The notes under the pieces: model-generated
Seen by the model: only the letters and a program-made list of their open reading frames with translations
Told to the model about the DNA's origin: nothing
The model's database searches: none
Shown here: in pieces, positions 36,061 to 44,970 of the stretch
How the letters are laid out: each line of letters begins with the position of its first letter
Position numbering within the stretch: position 1 is the first letter of the stretch
Program-made: the position numbers and the translations under genes
NCBI RefSeq assembly: GCF_013408745.1
Contig: NZ_JACCBJ010000001.1
Location: 248,001-312,000 of the forward strand
Direction of reading: 5' to 3'
Length of the DNA stretch: 64,000 bases
Source: Leifsonia soli
Lineage (GTDB): Bacteria > Actinomycetota > Actinomycetes > Actinomycetales > Microbacteriaceae

Positions 36061-36956
36061 CGCGCAACGACGAGGTCGAGACCGAGCTGCCGGGCATGGA
36101 TGCCGCATCCATCGCCCCGAAGCCCGGACCCACCGGTCGGCCGCTCCGTGCGTTCCCGGTGCCCGCTCCGCTGAAGCAGCACGGCCCCGCGAAGATCATC
36201 GCCTTGTGCAACCAGAAGGGCGGGGTCGGCAAGACGACGACCAGCATCAACCTGGGCGCATCGCTCGCCGAGTACGGCCGCCGTGTCCTCGCGGTCGACT
36301 TCGACCCGCAGGGCGCGCTGTCCGCGGGTCTCGGAGCGCACACCCACGACGCGACGACCATCTACGACCTGCTGCTGAACCGCAACGCGGACGTGCACGG
36401 CGCGATCCAGACCACGTCGACGCCCGGGCTCGACATCATCCCGGCCAACATCGACCTGTCCGCGGCCGAGGTGCACCTCGTCAACGAGGTCGCCCGCGAG
36501 CAGATCCTCGCCGGCGTGCTGCGCAAGGTCGCGAACGACTACGACGTGATCCTGGTCGACTGCCAGCCGTCGCTCGGCATCCTCACCGTCAACGCCCTCA
36601 CCGCCAGCCACGGCGTCCTCATCCCGCTCGAATGCGAGTACTTCGCCCTGCGCGGCGTCGCGCTGCTCATCGAGACCATCGACAAGGTGCGCGAGCGGCT
36701 GAACCCCGCGATCGAGCTGGACGGCATCCTCGCCACCATGTACGACTCGCGCACGCTGCACTCGCGCGAGGTGCTGGAGCGCGTCGTCGACGCGTTCGGC
36801 GACCGCGTCCTCGAGACGGTCATCTCGCGCACCGTGAAGTTCCCGGACGCCTCGGTCGCGGCCACCCCGATCACGCAGTTCGCGCCCGAGCACCAGGCGG
36901 CGGAGGCGTACCGCCAGCTGGCGCGGGAACTGGTGTTCCGTGGCGCCGTCGCCTGA
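36057..36956 (+). CDS. ParA family ATPase
   Basis: A 299-residue ParA/Soj-type ATPase with the deviant Walker A KGGVGKTTTSINLG near residue 53, DFDPQGALSAGLG, and VDCQPSLGILTVNAL. The chromosomal parAB pair normally lies at the origin; this second ParA next to scpAB is typical of actinobacteria and has no parB partner here. It probably works with the segregation-condensation proteins encoded downstream. The GTG start follows GAGGAAC. Confidence 0.88.
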   Translation: MTRNDEVETELPGMDAASIAPKPGPTGRPLRAFPVPAPLKQHGPAKIIALCNQKGGVGKTTTSINLGASLAEYGRRVLAVDFDPQGALSAGLGAHTHDATTIYDLLLNRNADVHGAIQTTSTPGLDIIPANIDLSAAEVHLVNEVAREQILAGVLRKVANDYDVILVDCQPSLGILTVNALTASHGVLIPLECEYFALRGVALLIETIDKVRERLNPAIELDGILATMYDSRTLHSREVLERVVDAFGDRVLETVISRTVKFPDASVAATPITQFAPEHQAAEAYRQLARELVFRGAVA

Positions 36957-37773
36957 GATCACCGAGCCCGAGAACGCGGCGCAGGCCGAGTCCGCAGGAT
37001 TCCGCGTCTCCCTCGGCGACTTCGAGGGACCGTTCGACCTGCTGCTCTCGCTCATCACCAAGCACGAGCTCGACATCACCGAGATCTCGCTCAGCCGCGT
37101 GACCGACGAGTTCATCGCGTACCTCCGCCAGCTCGACACCGACGAGAGCCTCGACGAGGCCAGCGAGTTCCTCCTCGTCGCCGCGACCCTGCTCGACCTG
37201 AAGGTGGCCGGGCTGCTGCCGCAGGGGGAGCTGGTGGATGCGGAGGACGTCGCCCTGCTCGAGGCCAGGGATCTCCTGTTCGCCCGGCTGCTGCAGTACC
37301 GCGCGTTCAAGGAGGCGTCCGCCTGGTTCGCCCAGCGGCTCGAGGCCGAGGGTGCCCGTCACGCCCGGCTGGTGCGCCTGGAGGACAAGTTCCGCCAGCG
37401 CACTCCGGAACTGGTGTGGACGCTCAGCCTCGACGACTTCGCGGCGCTCGCCACCCTCGCGATGACGCCGCGGGAGGTCCCCGTCGTCGGGCTCGACCAC
37501 CTGCATGCTCCGCTCGTCAGCATCCGCGAGCAGGCCGCCGTCGTCGTCGGGATGCTGCGCCACGGCGAGCCGATGAGCTTCCGGCAGCTGGTGGCCGGCG
37601 CCGAGCAGAAGGGGGTCGTCGTCGCGCGGTTCCTGGCGGTGCTGGAGCTGTACCGGCGGGCGGCGATCGCCTTCGAGCAGCTGGAGCCGCTGGGCGAGCT
37701 GACACTGAGATGGACGGCCGAGCATTGGTCGGAAGAGAACCTGTCGAATCTGGGAGCCGACTATGACGGTTGA
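36940..37773 (+). CDS. scpA: segregation and condensation protein A
   Basis: The 277-residue kleisin subunit of the SMC complex. The N-terminal domain FEGPFDLLLSLITKHELDI and the C-terminal winged helix (SFRQLVAG, VVARFLAVLELYRR) match ScpA. The GTG lies within the parA 3' end (17-bp overlap) and the gene overlaps scpB by 11 bp. Confidence 0.92.
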   Translation: MAPSPEITEPENAAQAESAGFRVSLGDFEGPFDLLLSLITKHELDITEISLSRVTDEFIAYLRQLDTDESLDEASEFLLVAATLLDLKVAGLLPQGELVDAEDVALLEARDLLFARLLQYRAFKEASAWFAQRLEAEGARHARLVRLEDKFRQRTPELVWTLSLDDFAALATLAMTPREVPVVGLDHLHAPLVSIREQAAVVVGMLRHGEPMSFRQLVAGAEQKGVVVARFLAVLELYRRAAIAFEQLEPLGELTLRWTAEHWSEENLSNLGADYDG

Positions 37774-38404
37774 GAACACGGCCGAGGCCACGGAGGTCGG
37801 AGAGACCACCGAGGTGACCGACACGACGGAGGTCCCCGCGCCGGTCGAGGACGCGCAGATCGAGCGGGCGCTGGAGGCGATCCTGATGGTGGCCGACGAG
37901 CCGATGAGCGTCGTCACGCTCGCGACGGCCGTCGGAGCACCGGTGAAGCGCGTCCGCGCCGCCCTGGCCGCCATCGTGGCCGACTTCGACGGAGAGGGCG
38001 GCGGCGTCCGCCGCGGCTTCGAGCTGCGCGAGGTGGGCGGGGGATGGCGTATCTACGTCCGCGAGGAGTTCGACCACGTCGTCGCCGACTACGTGCTGCA
38101 GCAGAACCCGACCAAGCTCTCCCAGGCGGCGCTCGAGACCCTGGCGGTGATCGCGTACAAGCAGCCGATCAGCCGCGGCGCCATCGCCTCCATTCGTGCC
38201 GTGAATGTGGACTCGGTGGTGCGGACGCTGCTCGGCCGCGGCCTCATCACCGAGCTGTTCACCGACAGCGAGACCGGCGCCATCAACTACGGCACCACCG
38301 ACCTGCTGCTCAGCCAGTTGGGCATCAACTCCATCGACGAGCTGCCGAAGATCTCGCCGCTGCTCGCCGACGGTGCGGACGGGTTCGAGGGCGATGTCCG
38401 CTGA
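37763..38404 (+). CDS. scpB: segregation and condensation protein B
   Basis: The 213-residue partner of ScpA with two winged helices (QIERALEAILMVADEPM; LSQAALETLAVIAYKQPISRG). An acidic, Thr/Glu-rich N-terminal extension of about 30 residues precedes the fold. It overlaps both neighbours, so SMC-loading subunits should be made together. Confidence 0.92.
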   Translation: MTVENTAEATEVGETTEVTDTTEVPAPVEDAQIERALEAILMVADEPMSVVTLATAVGAPVKRVRAALAAIVADFDGEGGGVRRGFELREVGGGWRIYVREEFDHVVADYVLQQNPTKLSQAALETLAVIAYKQPISRGAIASIRAVNVDSVVRTLLGRGLITELFTDSETGAINYGTTDLLLSQLGINSIDELPKISPLLADGADGFEGDVR

Positions 38405-39158
38405 TTCCGCGCAGGGCGAGCGCCTGCAGAAAGTGATGGCGGCCGCCGGCGTCGCGTCGCGCCGGGTATCGGAGGACATGATCGTGGCGGGCCGCGTGAC
38501 GGTCAACGGGACGGTCGTCCGCGAGCTCGGGACGCGCGTCGACCCGCTGGTGGACCAGGTGGCGGTGGACGGCACGGCGGTCCAGCTGGACACCTCCCGC
38601 CGCTACGTGATGCTCAACAAGCCGGTCGGCGTGGTCAGCTCGATGCGCGACGAGCAGGGCAGGCCCGACCTGTCGCGTTTCACCGCGGACTATCCGGAGC
38701 GGCTGTTCAACGTCGGGCGGCTGGATGCGGAGACCTCCGGCCTGCTCATCCTGACCAACGACGGCGAGCTGGCGCACGTGCTCGCGCATCCGTCGTTCGG
38801 TGTCACCAAGACGTACATCGCGCGTGTGCGCGGCGTCGTCACGCCCCAGACCATCGGCCGGCTGACGAAGGGGGTCGAGCTGGAGGACGGGCCGATCGCC
38901 GCGGACAAGGCCAAGCTGCTCCAGTCGAACCCCCGCGGCGACGACTCGCTGGTGGAGATCACCCTGCACTCGGGCCGCAACCGCATCGTGCGGCGGATGC
39001 TCGCCGAGGTCGGGCATCCCGTCGTCGAACTGGTGCGCCGCCAGTTCGGCCCGCTGCACCTCGGGACGCTGAAGTCCGGACAGCTGCGCGACCTGACCGC
39101 GGCGGAGCTCGGCCGGTTGCTGACGATCTCGCGCGAGAACCGGCCGTCCGGCTCGTAG
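38394..39158 (+). CDS. rluB: ribosomal large subunit pseudouridine synthase B
   Basis: The 254-residue enzyme modifies 23S rRNA helix 89 in known cases. An N-terminal S4 domain (ERLQKVMAAAGVASRR) is followed by the catalytic aspartate in LFNVGRLDAETSGLLILTND and the HPSFGVTKTY segment. The ATG overlaps scpB by 11 bp. The stop codon lies in the loop of a terminator hairpin. Confidence 0.92.
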   Translation: MSADSAQGERLQKVMAAAGVASRRVSEDMIVAGRVTVNGTVVRELGTRVDPLVDQVAVDGTAVQLDTSRRYVMLNKPVGVVSSMRDEQGRPDLSRFTADYPERLFNVGRLDAETSGLLILTNDGELAHVLAHPSFGVTKTYIARVRGVVTPQTIGRLTKGVELEDGPIAADKAKLLQSNPRGDDSLVEITLHSGRNRIVRRMLAEVGHPVVELVRRQFGPLHLGTLKSGQLRDLTAAELGRLLTISRENRPSGS

Positions 39159-39168
39159 CGGACGGCCG
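39141..39168 (+). terminator. terminator hairpin spanning the rluB stop codon
   Basis: CGGCCGTCCG and CGGACGGCCG form a perfect 10-bp stem around an 8-nt loop that contains the TAG stop. The last codons of rluB are thus part of the terminator. Confidence 0.7.
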
Positions 39169-39172
39169 CCGC

Positions 39173-39385
39173 GGAAACGGAGGATGTTCGGCGGGTGCGC
39201 GCTGCAGCGACCTCCGTTCCTTGCACGTCGTTGGCGTGTCGCCGTGGAACTCCTCCTTTCGCGCGCATCCGTCTCGGCTGCGGCGAAGGGAGGAATCCTC
39301 CCGCGGCGCGCCGGGGGCACGCCGGAAACGGAGGGGATCCGCGACGGATATCGCCGGAGCCTCCTCCCAGACCGATCGAGTGCGA
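39173..39385. repeat. intergenic GGAGG/CCTCC stem-loop cluster, locus 1
   Basis: Three successive hairpins occupy the rluB-tyrA gap. GGAAACGGAGG (39173) pairs with CCTCCGTTCC (39211), CCTCCTTTCG (39252) pairs with CGAAGGGAGG (near 39284), and a second GGAAACGGAGG (near 39323) pairs with CCTCC near 39361. The same GGAAACGGAGG unit recurs at 59670-59855. Confidence 0.6.
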
Positions 39386-39406
39386 AAACGGGCGGCACGC
39401 GCTGGC

Positions 39407-39412
39407 TAAGGT
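39407..39412 (+). promoter_or_regulatory. -10 box of a leaderless tyrA transcript
   Basis: TAAGGT lies exactly 6 nt before the GTG start of the prephenate dehydrogenase gene. Confidence 0.5.
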
Positions 39413-39418
39413 GGACGG

Positions 39419-40507
39419 GTGACTGACATCTCCGCCCGCCTCTCCGGCCCCGTCCGCGTCGTCGGCGCGGGGCTGCTCGGCGCCTCCGTCGGACTCGGGC
39501 TGCGCGCCCGGGGCGTCGACGTGCTGCTCGCCGATGCGTCGCCCGCGCACCTGCGGCTGGCGGCGGACTATGGGGCGGGCCGGCTCGACGACGGGGGAGC
39601 GGAGCCGTCGCTCATCGTGGTCGCGGTGCCGCCGGACCTCACCGGGACGGTCGTCGCGGACGAGCTGGCCGCGCATCCCGACGCCGTCGTCACCGACGTC
39701 GCGAGCGTGAAGGTCGCACCGCTCTCCGAGCTGCAGGCCGCCGGGGTGGACCTGGCGCGCTACGTCGGAGGCCACCCGTTGGCCGGGCGCGAGCGCGGCG
39801 GTCCATCGTCGGCGCGCGCCGACCTGTTCATCGGGCGGCCCTGGGTCGTCGCCGCTCGGCCCGAGAATCCGCGGGCGGCCGTCAGCCTCGTCGAGGCGCT
39901 CATCCTCGACCTCGGCGCCACGCCCGTCGAGATGGATGCGGCCGAGCACGACGCCGCCGTCGCACTCGTCTCGCACGCTCCGCAGCTCGTCTCGTCCCTG
40001 ATGGCGAAGCGCCTGGCGGACTCACCGGACGCGGCGCTCGCCCTCGCGGGTCAGGGCGTACGCGATGTCACTCGCATCGCCGCCAGCGAGCCGGAACTGT
40101 GGGTGCAGATCCTCGGCGCGAACGCGCCCGCCATCGTCGAGATCCTGCGCGCCTACCGCGACGACCTCGACCGCGTGCTGGTCGCCCTCGGCGACGTCGA
40201 CGCCGCCGGAGCCCGCCGCACCATCGCGGAGGAGATCGCCGGCGGCAACATCGGGGTGTCCCGGCTCCCGGGCAAGCACGGCCAGGACCGGAAATATTCG
40301 CGCTTCGTGGTGATGGTGGAGGACCGCCCGGGCGAGCTCGCCCGCCTGCTGCACGAGCTCGGCGACCTCGGCGTCAACATGGAGGACCTGCGCCTGGAGC
40401 ACTCGCCCGGCGCCGCCTTCGGCCTCGCCGACATCGCCGTGCTGCCCGAGGTGCTGCACCGCACCGTGGAAGACCTGACCGAACGGGGATGGAGGATCAC
40501 CGGATGA
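39419..40507 (+). CDS. tyrA: prephenate dehydrogenase
   Basis: The 362-residue enzyme of tyrosine synthesis has an N-terminal Rossmann fold ([17 protein letters not shown]), the prephenate site in [17 protein letters not shown], and a C-terminal ACT domain ([20 protein letters not shown]) for feedback by an aromatic amino acid. It heads a tyrA-cmk-der operon with short overlaps, the usual actinobacterial arrangement. Confidence 0.92.
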   Translation: MTDISARLSGPVRVVGAGLLGASVGLGLRARGVDVLLADASPAHLRLAADYGAGRLDDGGAEPSLIVVAVPPDLTGTVVADELAAHPDAVVTDVASVKVAPLSELQAAGVDLARYVGGHPLAGRERGGPSSARADLFIGRPWVVAARPENPRAAVSLVEALILDLGATPVEMDAAEHDAAVALVSHAPQLVSSLMAKRLADSPDAALALAGQGVRDVTRIAASEPELWVQILGANAPAIVEILRAYRDDLDRVLVALGDVDAAGARRTIAEEIAGGNIGVSRLPGKHGQDRKYSRFVVMVEDRPGELARLLHELGDLGVNMEDLRLEHSPGAAFGLADIAVLPEVLHRTVEDLTERGWRITG

Positions 40508-41175
40508 CCGAGACGATCGTGGTCGCGGTCGACGGACCGGCCGGCAGCGGCAAGTCGAGCGTGAGCAAGGCGGCCGCCCGGCGGCTCGGCTGGGCCTACC
40601 TCGACACCGGCGCCGCGTACCGCGCGCTCAGCTGGTACGTCGTGGAGCGGCAGGTCGACCCCACCGACGCCGCGGCGGTGATCGACGCGCTCCCCGACTT
40701 CGACTACCGGATCGGCACCGACCCCGCCACCTCCCACGTGTACGTGGGCGACACCGACGTGACCGAGGCGATCCGAACCCCGGAGGTGACCGCCGTCGTC
40801 AGCGCGATCGCCCGCGTCCCGGAGGTGCGGGCGTTCCTCACCGGGCTGTTCCGCGGCATCATCCGGAAGACCGACCGCGACGGCATCGTCGTCGAGGGGC
40901 GCGACATCACGACGGTGGTCTGCCCGGATGCGCCGGTGCGCATCCTGCTGACCGCCGACGAAGCCGTTAGAATGGCCAGGCGTTCCGCCGAGCTGGCCGG
41001 CCATTCCGCCGCCCACGTCGGCGAGGCACTCCGGAGACGCGACGAGGCCGACGCCCGTGTCGTCGACTTCATGAACGCCGCGGACGGTGTGACCACCGTC
41101 GACTCCACCGACCTCGACTTCGACCAGACCGTCGACGCGGTCATCCAGGTCGTACAGAAAGCAGCACATGTCTGA
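40504..41175 (+). CDS. cmk: cytidylate kinase
   Basis: The 223-residue kinase makes CDP/dCDP. The P-loop GPAGSGKSS spans residues 11-19, and [13 protein letters not shown] is the conserved CMP-binding region. The ATG overlaps the tyrA stop by 4 bp and the gene overlaps der by 8 bp. Confidence 0.94.
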   Translation: MTETIVVAVDGPAGSGKSSVSKAAARRLGWAYLDTGAAYRALSWYVVERQVDPTDAAAVIDALPDFDYRIGTDPATSHVYVGDTDVTEAIRTPEVTAVVSAIARVPEVRAFLTGLFRGIIRKTDRDGIVVEGRDITTVVCPDAPVRILLTADEAVRMARRSAELAGHSAAHVGEALRRRDEADARVVDFMNAADGVTTVDSTDLDFDQTVDAVIQVVQKAAHV

Positions 41176-42673
41176 CATCGAAAACGAGCCGACCGGCGAC
41201 GACGACCTCGTCACCCGGCTTTCCGCGCTCGACGAGGAACTCGCCGTCCAGCGCGCCAACGCGCTGCGCAGCGGTCTCGAGGAGTACGAGCTCGACGAGA
41301 GCGACCTCGACATCCTCGAGGTCGCCGGCGAGGACGTCGACGGCATCACCTACCTCCCGGCCCTTCCGGTGCTCGCGATCGTCGGGCGGCCGAACGTCGG
41401 CAAGTCCGCGCTCGTGAACCGCATCCTCGGCCGCCGCGAGGCCGTCGTCGAGGACACCCCCGGCGTGACCCGCGACCGTGTGTCGTACCAGGCCGAGTGG
41501 AACGGACGCCGGTTCACCCTGGTGGACACCGGCGGATGGGAGCCCGACGCCCGCGGGATCGACGCGTCCGTCGCCGCGCAGGCCGAGGTGGCCATCGACC
41601 TCGCCGACGCCGTTCTCTTCGTCGTGGATGCGACGGTCGGCGCCACCTCGACCGACGAGCACGTCGTGCGCCTGCTCCGCAAGACCAAGAAGCCCGTGTT
41701 CCTCGCCGCGAACAAGGTCGACGACGCGCGCCAGGAGCCCTATGCGACCGAGCTGTGGTCGCTGGGGCTCGGCGAGCCGCATCCCGTCTCCGCTCTGCAC
41801 GGCCGCGGTGTCGCCGACCTGCTGGACGAGCTCCTGAAGGCCCTGCCCGAGGTATCGGCGGTCGCGAAGCAGGAGGTCGGCGGCCCGCGACGGGTGGCCA
41901 TCCTGGGCCGCCCGAACGTCGGCAAGTCGTCGCTGCTCAACAAGGCGGCCGGAGAAGAGCGCGTGGTCGTCAACGAGCTCGCGGGCACCACCCGCGACCC
42001 GGTGGACGAGCAGGTCGAGCTCGGCGGCCGCATCTGGCGGTTCGTCGACACGGCCGGCATCCGCCGCCGCGTCCACCTGCAGCAGGGCGCCGACTTCTAC
42101 GCGTCGCTCCGCACCTCCACCGCGTTGGAGAAGGCGGAGGTCGCCGTGGTCGTCCTCGACGTCAGCGAGCCGATCAGCGAGCAGGACGTCCGGATCATCG
42201 ACCTCGTGCTCGAGTCGGGCCGTGCGCTCGTGCTCGCGTTCAACAAGTGGGACCTCTTGGACGACGACCGGCGCCGCTACCTGGAGCGCGAGATCGAGCA
42301 GGACCTCGCGCACGTCTCCTGGGCGCCGCGCGTCAACATCTCCGCGCGCACCGGGCGTCACCTCGAGAAGCTCGTCCCCGCCCTGGAGCTCGCGCTCGAC
42401 TCGTGGGACACGCGCATCCCGACCGGCAAGTTCAACGCGTTCCTCGCCGAGCTCACCGCCGCGCATCCGCACCCGGTCCGCGGCGGGAAGCAGCCGCGCA
42501 TCCTGTTCGGCACGCAGGCGTCGAGCCGCCCGCCGACATTCGTGGTGTTCACGACCGGATTCCTCGACCCGGGCTACCGGAGGTACATCATCCGTCGCCT
42601 CCGCGAGGTCTACGGCTTCGAGGGCACTCCGATCGTCCTCAACATGCGCGTCCGCGAGAAGCGCAAGCGCTAG
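41168..42673 (+). CDS. der: ribosome biogenesis GTPase Der (EngA)
   Basis: The 501-residue protein has two GTPase domains in tandem, each with a GRPNVGKS P-loop, DTGGWE and DTAGIRRR G3 regions and NKxD motifs, followed by a KH-like C-terminal domain. Der is essential for 50S assembly. An N-terminal acidic extension of about 65 residues precedes the first G domain, as in other actinobacteria. Confidence 0.95.
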   Translation: MSDIENEPTGDDDLVTRLSALDEELAVQRANALRSGLEEYELDESDLDILEVAGEDVDGITYLPALPVLAIVGRPNVGKSALVNRILGRREAVVEDTPGVTRDRVSYQAEWNGRRFTLVDTGGWEPDARGIDASVAAQAEVAIDLADAVLFVVDATVGATSTDEHVVRLLRKTKKPVFLAANKVDDARQEPYATELWSLGLGEPHPVSALHGRGVADLLDELLKALPEVSAVAKQEVGGPRRVAILGRPNVGKSSLLNKAAGEERVVVNELAGTTRDPVDEQVELGGRIWRFVDTAGIRRRVHLQQGADFYASLRTSTALEKAEVAVVVLDVSEPISEQDVRIIDLVLESGRALVLAFNKWDLLDDDRRRYLEREIEQDLAHVSWAPRVNISARTGRHLEKLVPALELALDSWDTRIPTGKFNAFLAELTAAHPHPVRGGKQPRILFGTQASSRPPTFVVFTTGFLDPGYRRYIIRRLREVYGFEGTPIVLNMRVREKRKR

Positions 42674-42681
42674 CCCCGCCC

Positions 42682-42747
42682 CCGTCGAGTACGCAAAAAC
42701 TGCACACAAAACTGCCCCGCAGCGTGCAATTTGTGCGGACTCGACGG
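42682..42747. terminator. long inverted repeat between der and the converging hydrolase gene
   Basis: CCGTCGAGT (42682) pairs with ACTCGACGG (42739), and the stem continues inward through CGCA/TGCG and TGCAC/GTGCA with two mismatches, about 24 positions in all. It sits between convergent genes and can act as a terminator in both directions. Confidence 0.7.
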
Positions 42748-42769
42748 TGGGGCGGGAGCGACGTCGGGG

Positions 42770-44695
42770 TCAGCGCTGGCGGGCGACGTCGAGGATGGGG
42801 TCGAAGGCGTCGGGGTCGTGGACGACCGTGACCGGCCCTGTCTCGGCCGGGAACAGCCGGCGCACCATGTCCGGGTCCGCGCGGTCGTCGAGTGTGATGT
42901 CGATGGACTCGCGCCAGCGGCCGTCCGAGAGCCGCTGCACCGTCGCCTCCCAGGTGATCCCGGGCGTCGACCGCGCCTGCAGCCGCAGGTGGATGCCGAC
43001 CGCCCTCCGCCGCGCCAGGAGCGACAGCAGCCCGCGATACACCGCGGTCCGTCCCGCGGCGACCAGCCACGGGTCGAGCTCCCGCACCAGGATGTCCGCG
43101 TTCCACAGGATCGTCGTCGCGAACCCGCTGGGCGACTGGTAGACGTCGACCGCGATCACGCCAGGCAGCCGCCGGACCGTCTGCCGCAGCGTCCCGCGCG
43201 TGATCCCCTCGTCGACCGTGCTGTGCAGGTACAGCGGAACGGACGGACGCGGAGGCAGCCCGCCGGCCCGCACGGCAGCACGGTCGTGGATGCGCTGACC
43301 CGGCGCGAAGAACGGCGCCAGCCCGGCGAGCAGGGCGGCGACGGAAGAATCCGGCGGGTCCGCCTCGATCATCGCCGCCGTGTCCGCGTAGGCGGTCGAC
43401 TGATGCAGCGCTCCGATGCGGAACCCGAGCGAGAGCGGCGGCCGCGCCTTCACCGTCAGGAACGGGGCGCCGGATTCCGTGCGGAGCGGGTTCTCGCGCC
43501 CTTCGATCCGCGGGACCGGGTCGAGCACGTGCTCCAGCGCGAGCACGCTGACCGTCGGCGGCACGGCGATGCGTCCGAGCGGGGAGCCCGCGACCACCAG
43601 GTGCGTGACATCGAGTCCCTCGGCGACGGCCGACGCGGCGACCTGGGCGGCCACCATCCCGCCCAGGCTGAACCCGGCGAGCAGCATCGGCTCACCGGGG
43701 CGGATGCCCGCCTCCCGCATCGCCGTCAGCGACGCCCGGGTGATCGTCGGCTCGTCCCCGGCTCCGATGAGCAGATCGGCGGTGAGGTCGTTGGGCGCTG
43801 CCCCGGCGCGCGGATGCCAGGACTTGGTGCTCGCGAACTGCACGATCCAGCGCCGGCCGGTGGATGCGGAGGGCGGCACCTCGACGATCCGCACCGTGGC
43901 GACGTCGGCGCGGTCGTCGAGGTCCGGGTCGCACAGGTCGTCGATCTCGCGCTGGCTGAGCAGCACATCCCGCAGCGAGCGGATCGACCGCCGGCGCATG
44001 GCGCCCGCCGCGATGCCGGGCTGCCCGAGCGGATCGGGGGAGGGGCCGAGCGGGAGACCGAGCAGCCCGGCCGGCACGTCGGGAATGCCCGGCGTCGGCA
44101 CATAGTCGTCACCGGCGAGCGGGTCGTTCCACCAGTCCAGCACGTCGCGGATGAGCGGGAAGGCCCGCCCGAGGAAGTCGTCGTAGCCGGTCAGGACGGC
44201 GTCGTGCCCGTCCCGCAGCAGCCCGCGCCTGCGGCCGAGGTTCACCACCTTGCGCAGCAGCGACGGCAGCGTGAACACCGCGAGGTAGGGCTTGGCCCGC
44301 CAGCGGGGCAGCACCAGCCCGGCGAGCGAGACGAGCAGGGCGAGCGGCGAGAGCAGCCACCCGGCGACCCGCGCGATGCCACCGACGGTGCGGGGCACGA
44401 GCGACAGGTACAGTCCGCTGAGGGCCATCCGCCTGGCGCGGCGGGTCGTCGGTGGTGGTGCGCCGAACGGATACGGGATGCGCCGCCCGCGTTGCACCGC
44501 GTACCAGGCCCAGGCCGCCGCGACGGACAGCAGCCAGCCGATCGCGACGAGGACGCCGCCGACCAGGCCGAGCGCCGCCAGCACGATCCCAAGCGCCAGG
44601 GCCACCGGGACGCCGGCCAGCAGACCCACCAGGAGAAGGGCGGTGGCCGCCGGACTGCGCCCCCGCCACAGCTGCGGTGACGGCTGCGACGGCAT
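42770..44695 (-). CDS. large membrane-anchored alpha/beta hydrolase-like protein
   Basis: The 641-residue protein has about four hydrophobic segments in its first 130 residues, then a soluble region with a nucleophile elbow MLLAGFSLGGMVAAQVAA near residue 345. The sequence around it (THLVVAGSPLG, VLALEHVLDPVPRI) resembles lipase or PE-PPE-type hydrolases. A C-terminal domain of about 150 residues is not recognised. The role may be in envelope lipid or ester metabolism; this is inference. Confidence 0.65.
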   Translation of the reverse strand: MPSQPSPQLWRGRSPAATALLLVGLLAGVPVALALGIVLAALGLVGGVLVAIGWLLSVAAAWAWYAVQRGRRIPYPFGAPPPTTRRARRMALSGLYLSLVPRTVGGIARVAGWLLSPLALLVSLAGLVLPRWRAKPYLAVFTLPSLLRKVVNLGRRRGLLRDGHDAVLTGYDDFLGRAFPLIRDVLDWWNDPLAGDDYVPTPGIPDVPAGLLGLPLGPSPDPLGQPGIAAGAMRRRSIRSLRDVLLSQREIDDLCDPDLDDRADVATVRIVEVPPSASTGRRWIVQFASTKSWHPRAGAAPNDLTADLLIGAGDEPTITRASLTAMREAGIRPGEPMLLAGFSLGGMVAAQVAASAVAEGLDVTHLVVAGSPLGRIAVPPTVSVLALEHVLDPVPRIEGRENPLRTESGAPFLTVKARPPLSLGFRIGALHQSTAYADTAAMIEADPPDSSVAALLAGLAPFFAPGQRIHDRAAVRAGGLPPRPSVPLYLHSTVDEGITRGTLRQTVRRLPGVIAVDVYQSPSGFATTILWNADILVRELDPWLVAAGRTAVYRGLLSLLARRRAVGIHLRLQARSTPGITWEATVQRLSDGRWRESIDITLDDRADPDMVRRLFPAETGPVTVVHDPDAFDPILDVARQR

Positions 44696-44861
44696 GCGGC
44701 CAGCCTAGACCGCACCCTCCGACACCCCGCCGCCACCCCGCCAAACTCCCCTCCGAGGGTCGATGCATATGCATGGGAACGATGCCGCGCAAGCGCGACA
44801 CACCCTCCCGTTCTGAGAAAGACGACAGACGGGCCACCCCAAAGGAGGGGCGACCCTAAGG
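44696..44861. other. upstream part of the GT2 promoter region
   Basis: No gene is visible. It must contain the promoter of the leftward hydrolase. A palindrome ATGCATATGCAT at about 44764 and a CCCC-N-GGGG stretch near 44837-44850 stand out without a known function. Confidence 0.3.
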
Positions 44862-44907
44862 GGGGTATTTGTACCCCGGCTTGTCCTCACTAGTGTGGAC
44901 AACCGGG
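44862..44907 (+). promoter_or_regulatory. GT2 promoter with nested palindromes
   Basis: GGGGTA-TTTG-TACCCC (44862-44877) is followed by a 33-bp near-perfect palindrome at 44875-44907: CCCGG, TTGTCC, a CACTAGTG centre, GGACAA, CCGGG. A possible -35 TTGTAC (44869) and -10 TAGTGT (44891), 16 bp apart, fall within them. A repressor on the TTGTCC/GGACAA site would cover the -10. Confidence 0.5.
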
Positions 44908-44970
44908 AGCCACCCGACCGTGCCCACCCGAGGGCCGGGCTCCCGTCTTCTGAAGGACGCATACCCGATC

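Noticed and set aside
44822..44877. Riboswitch upstream of the GT2 gene
   Set aside because: GC-rich hairpins are present but I could match no known riboswitch core, including cyclic-di-nucleotide classes.
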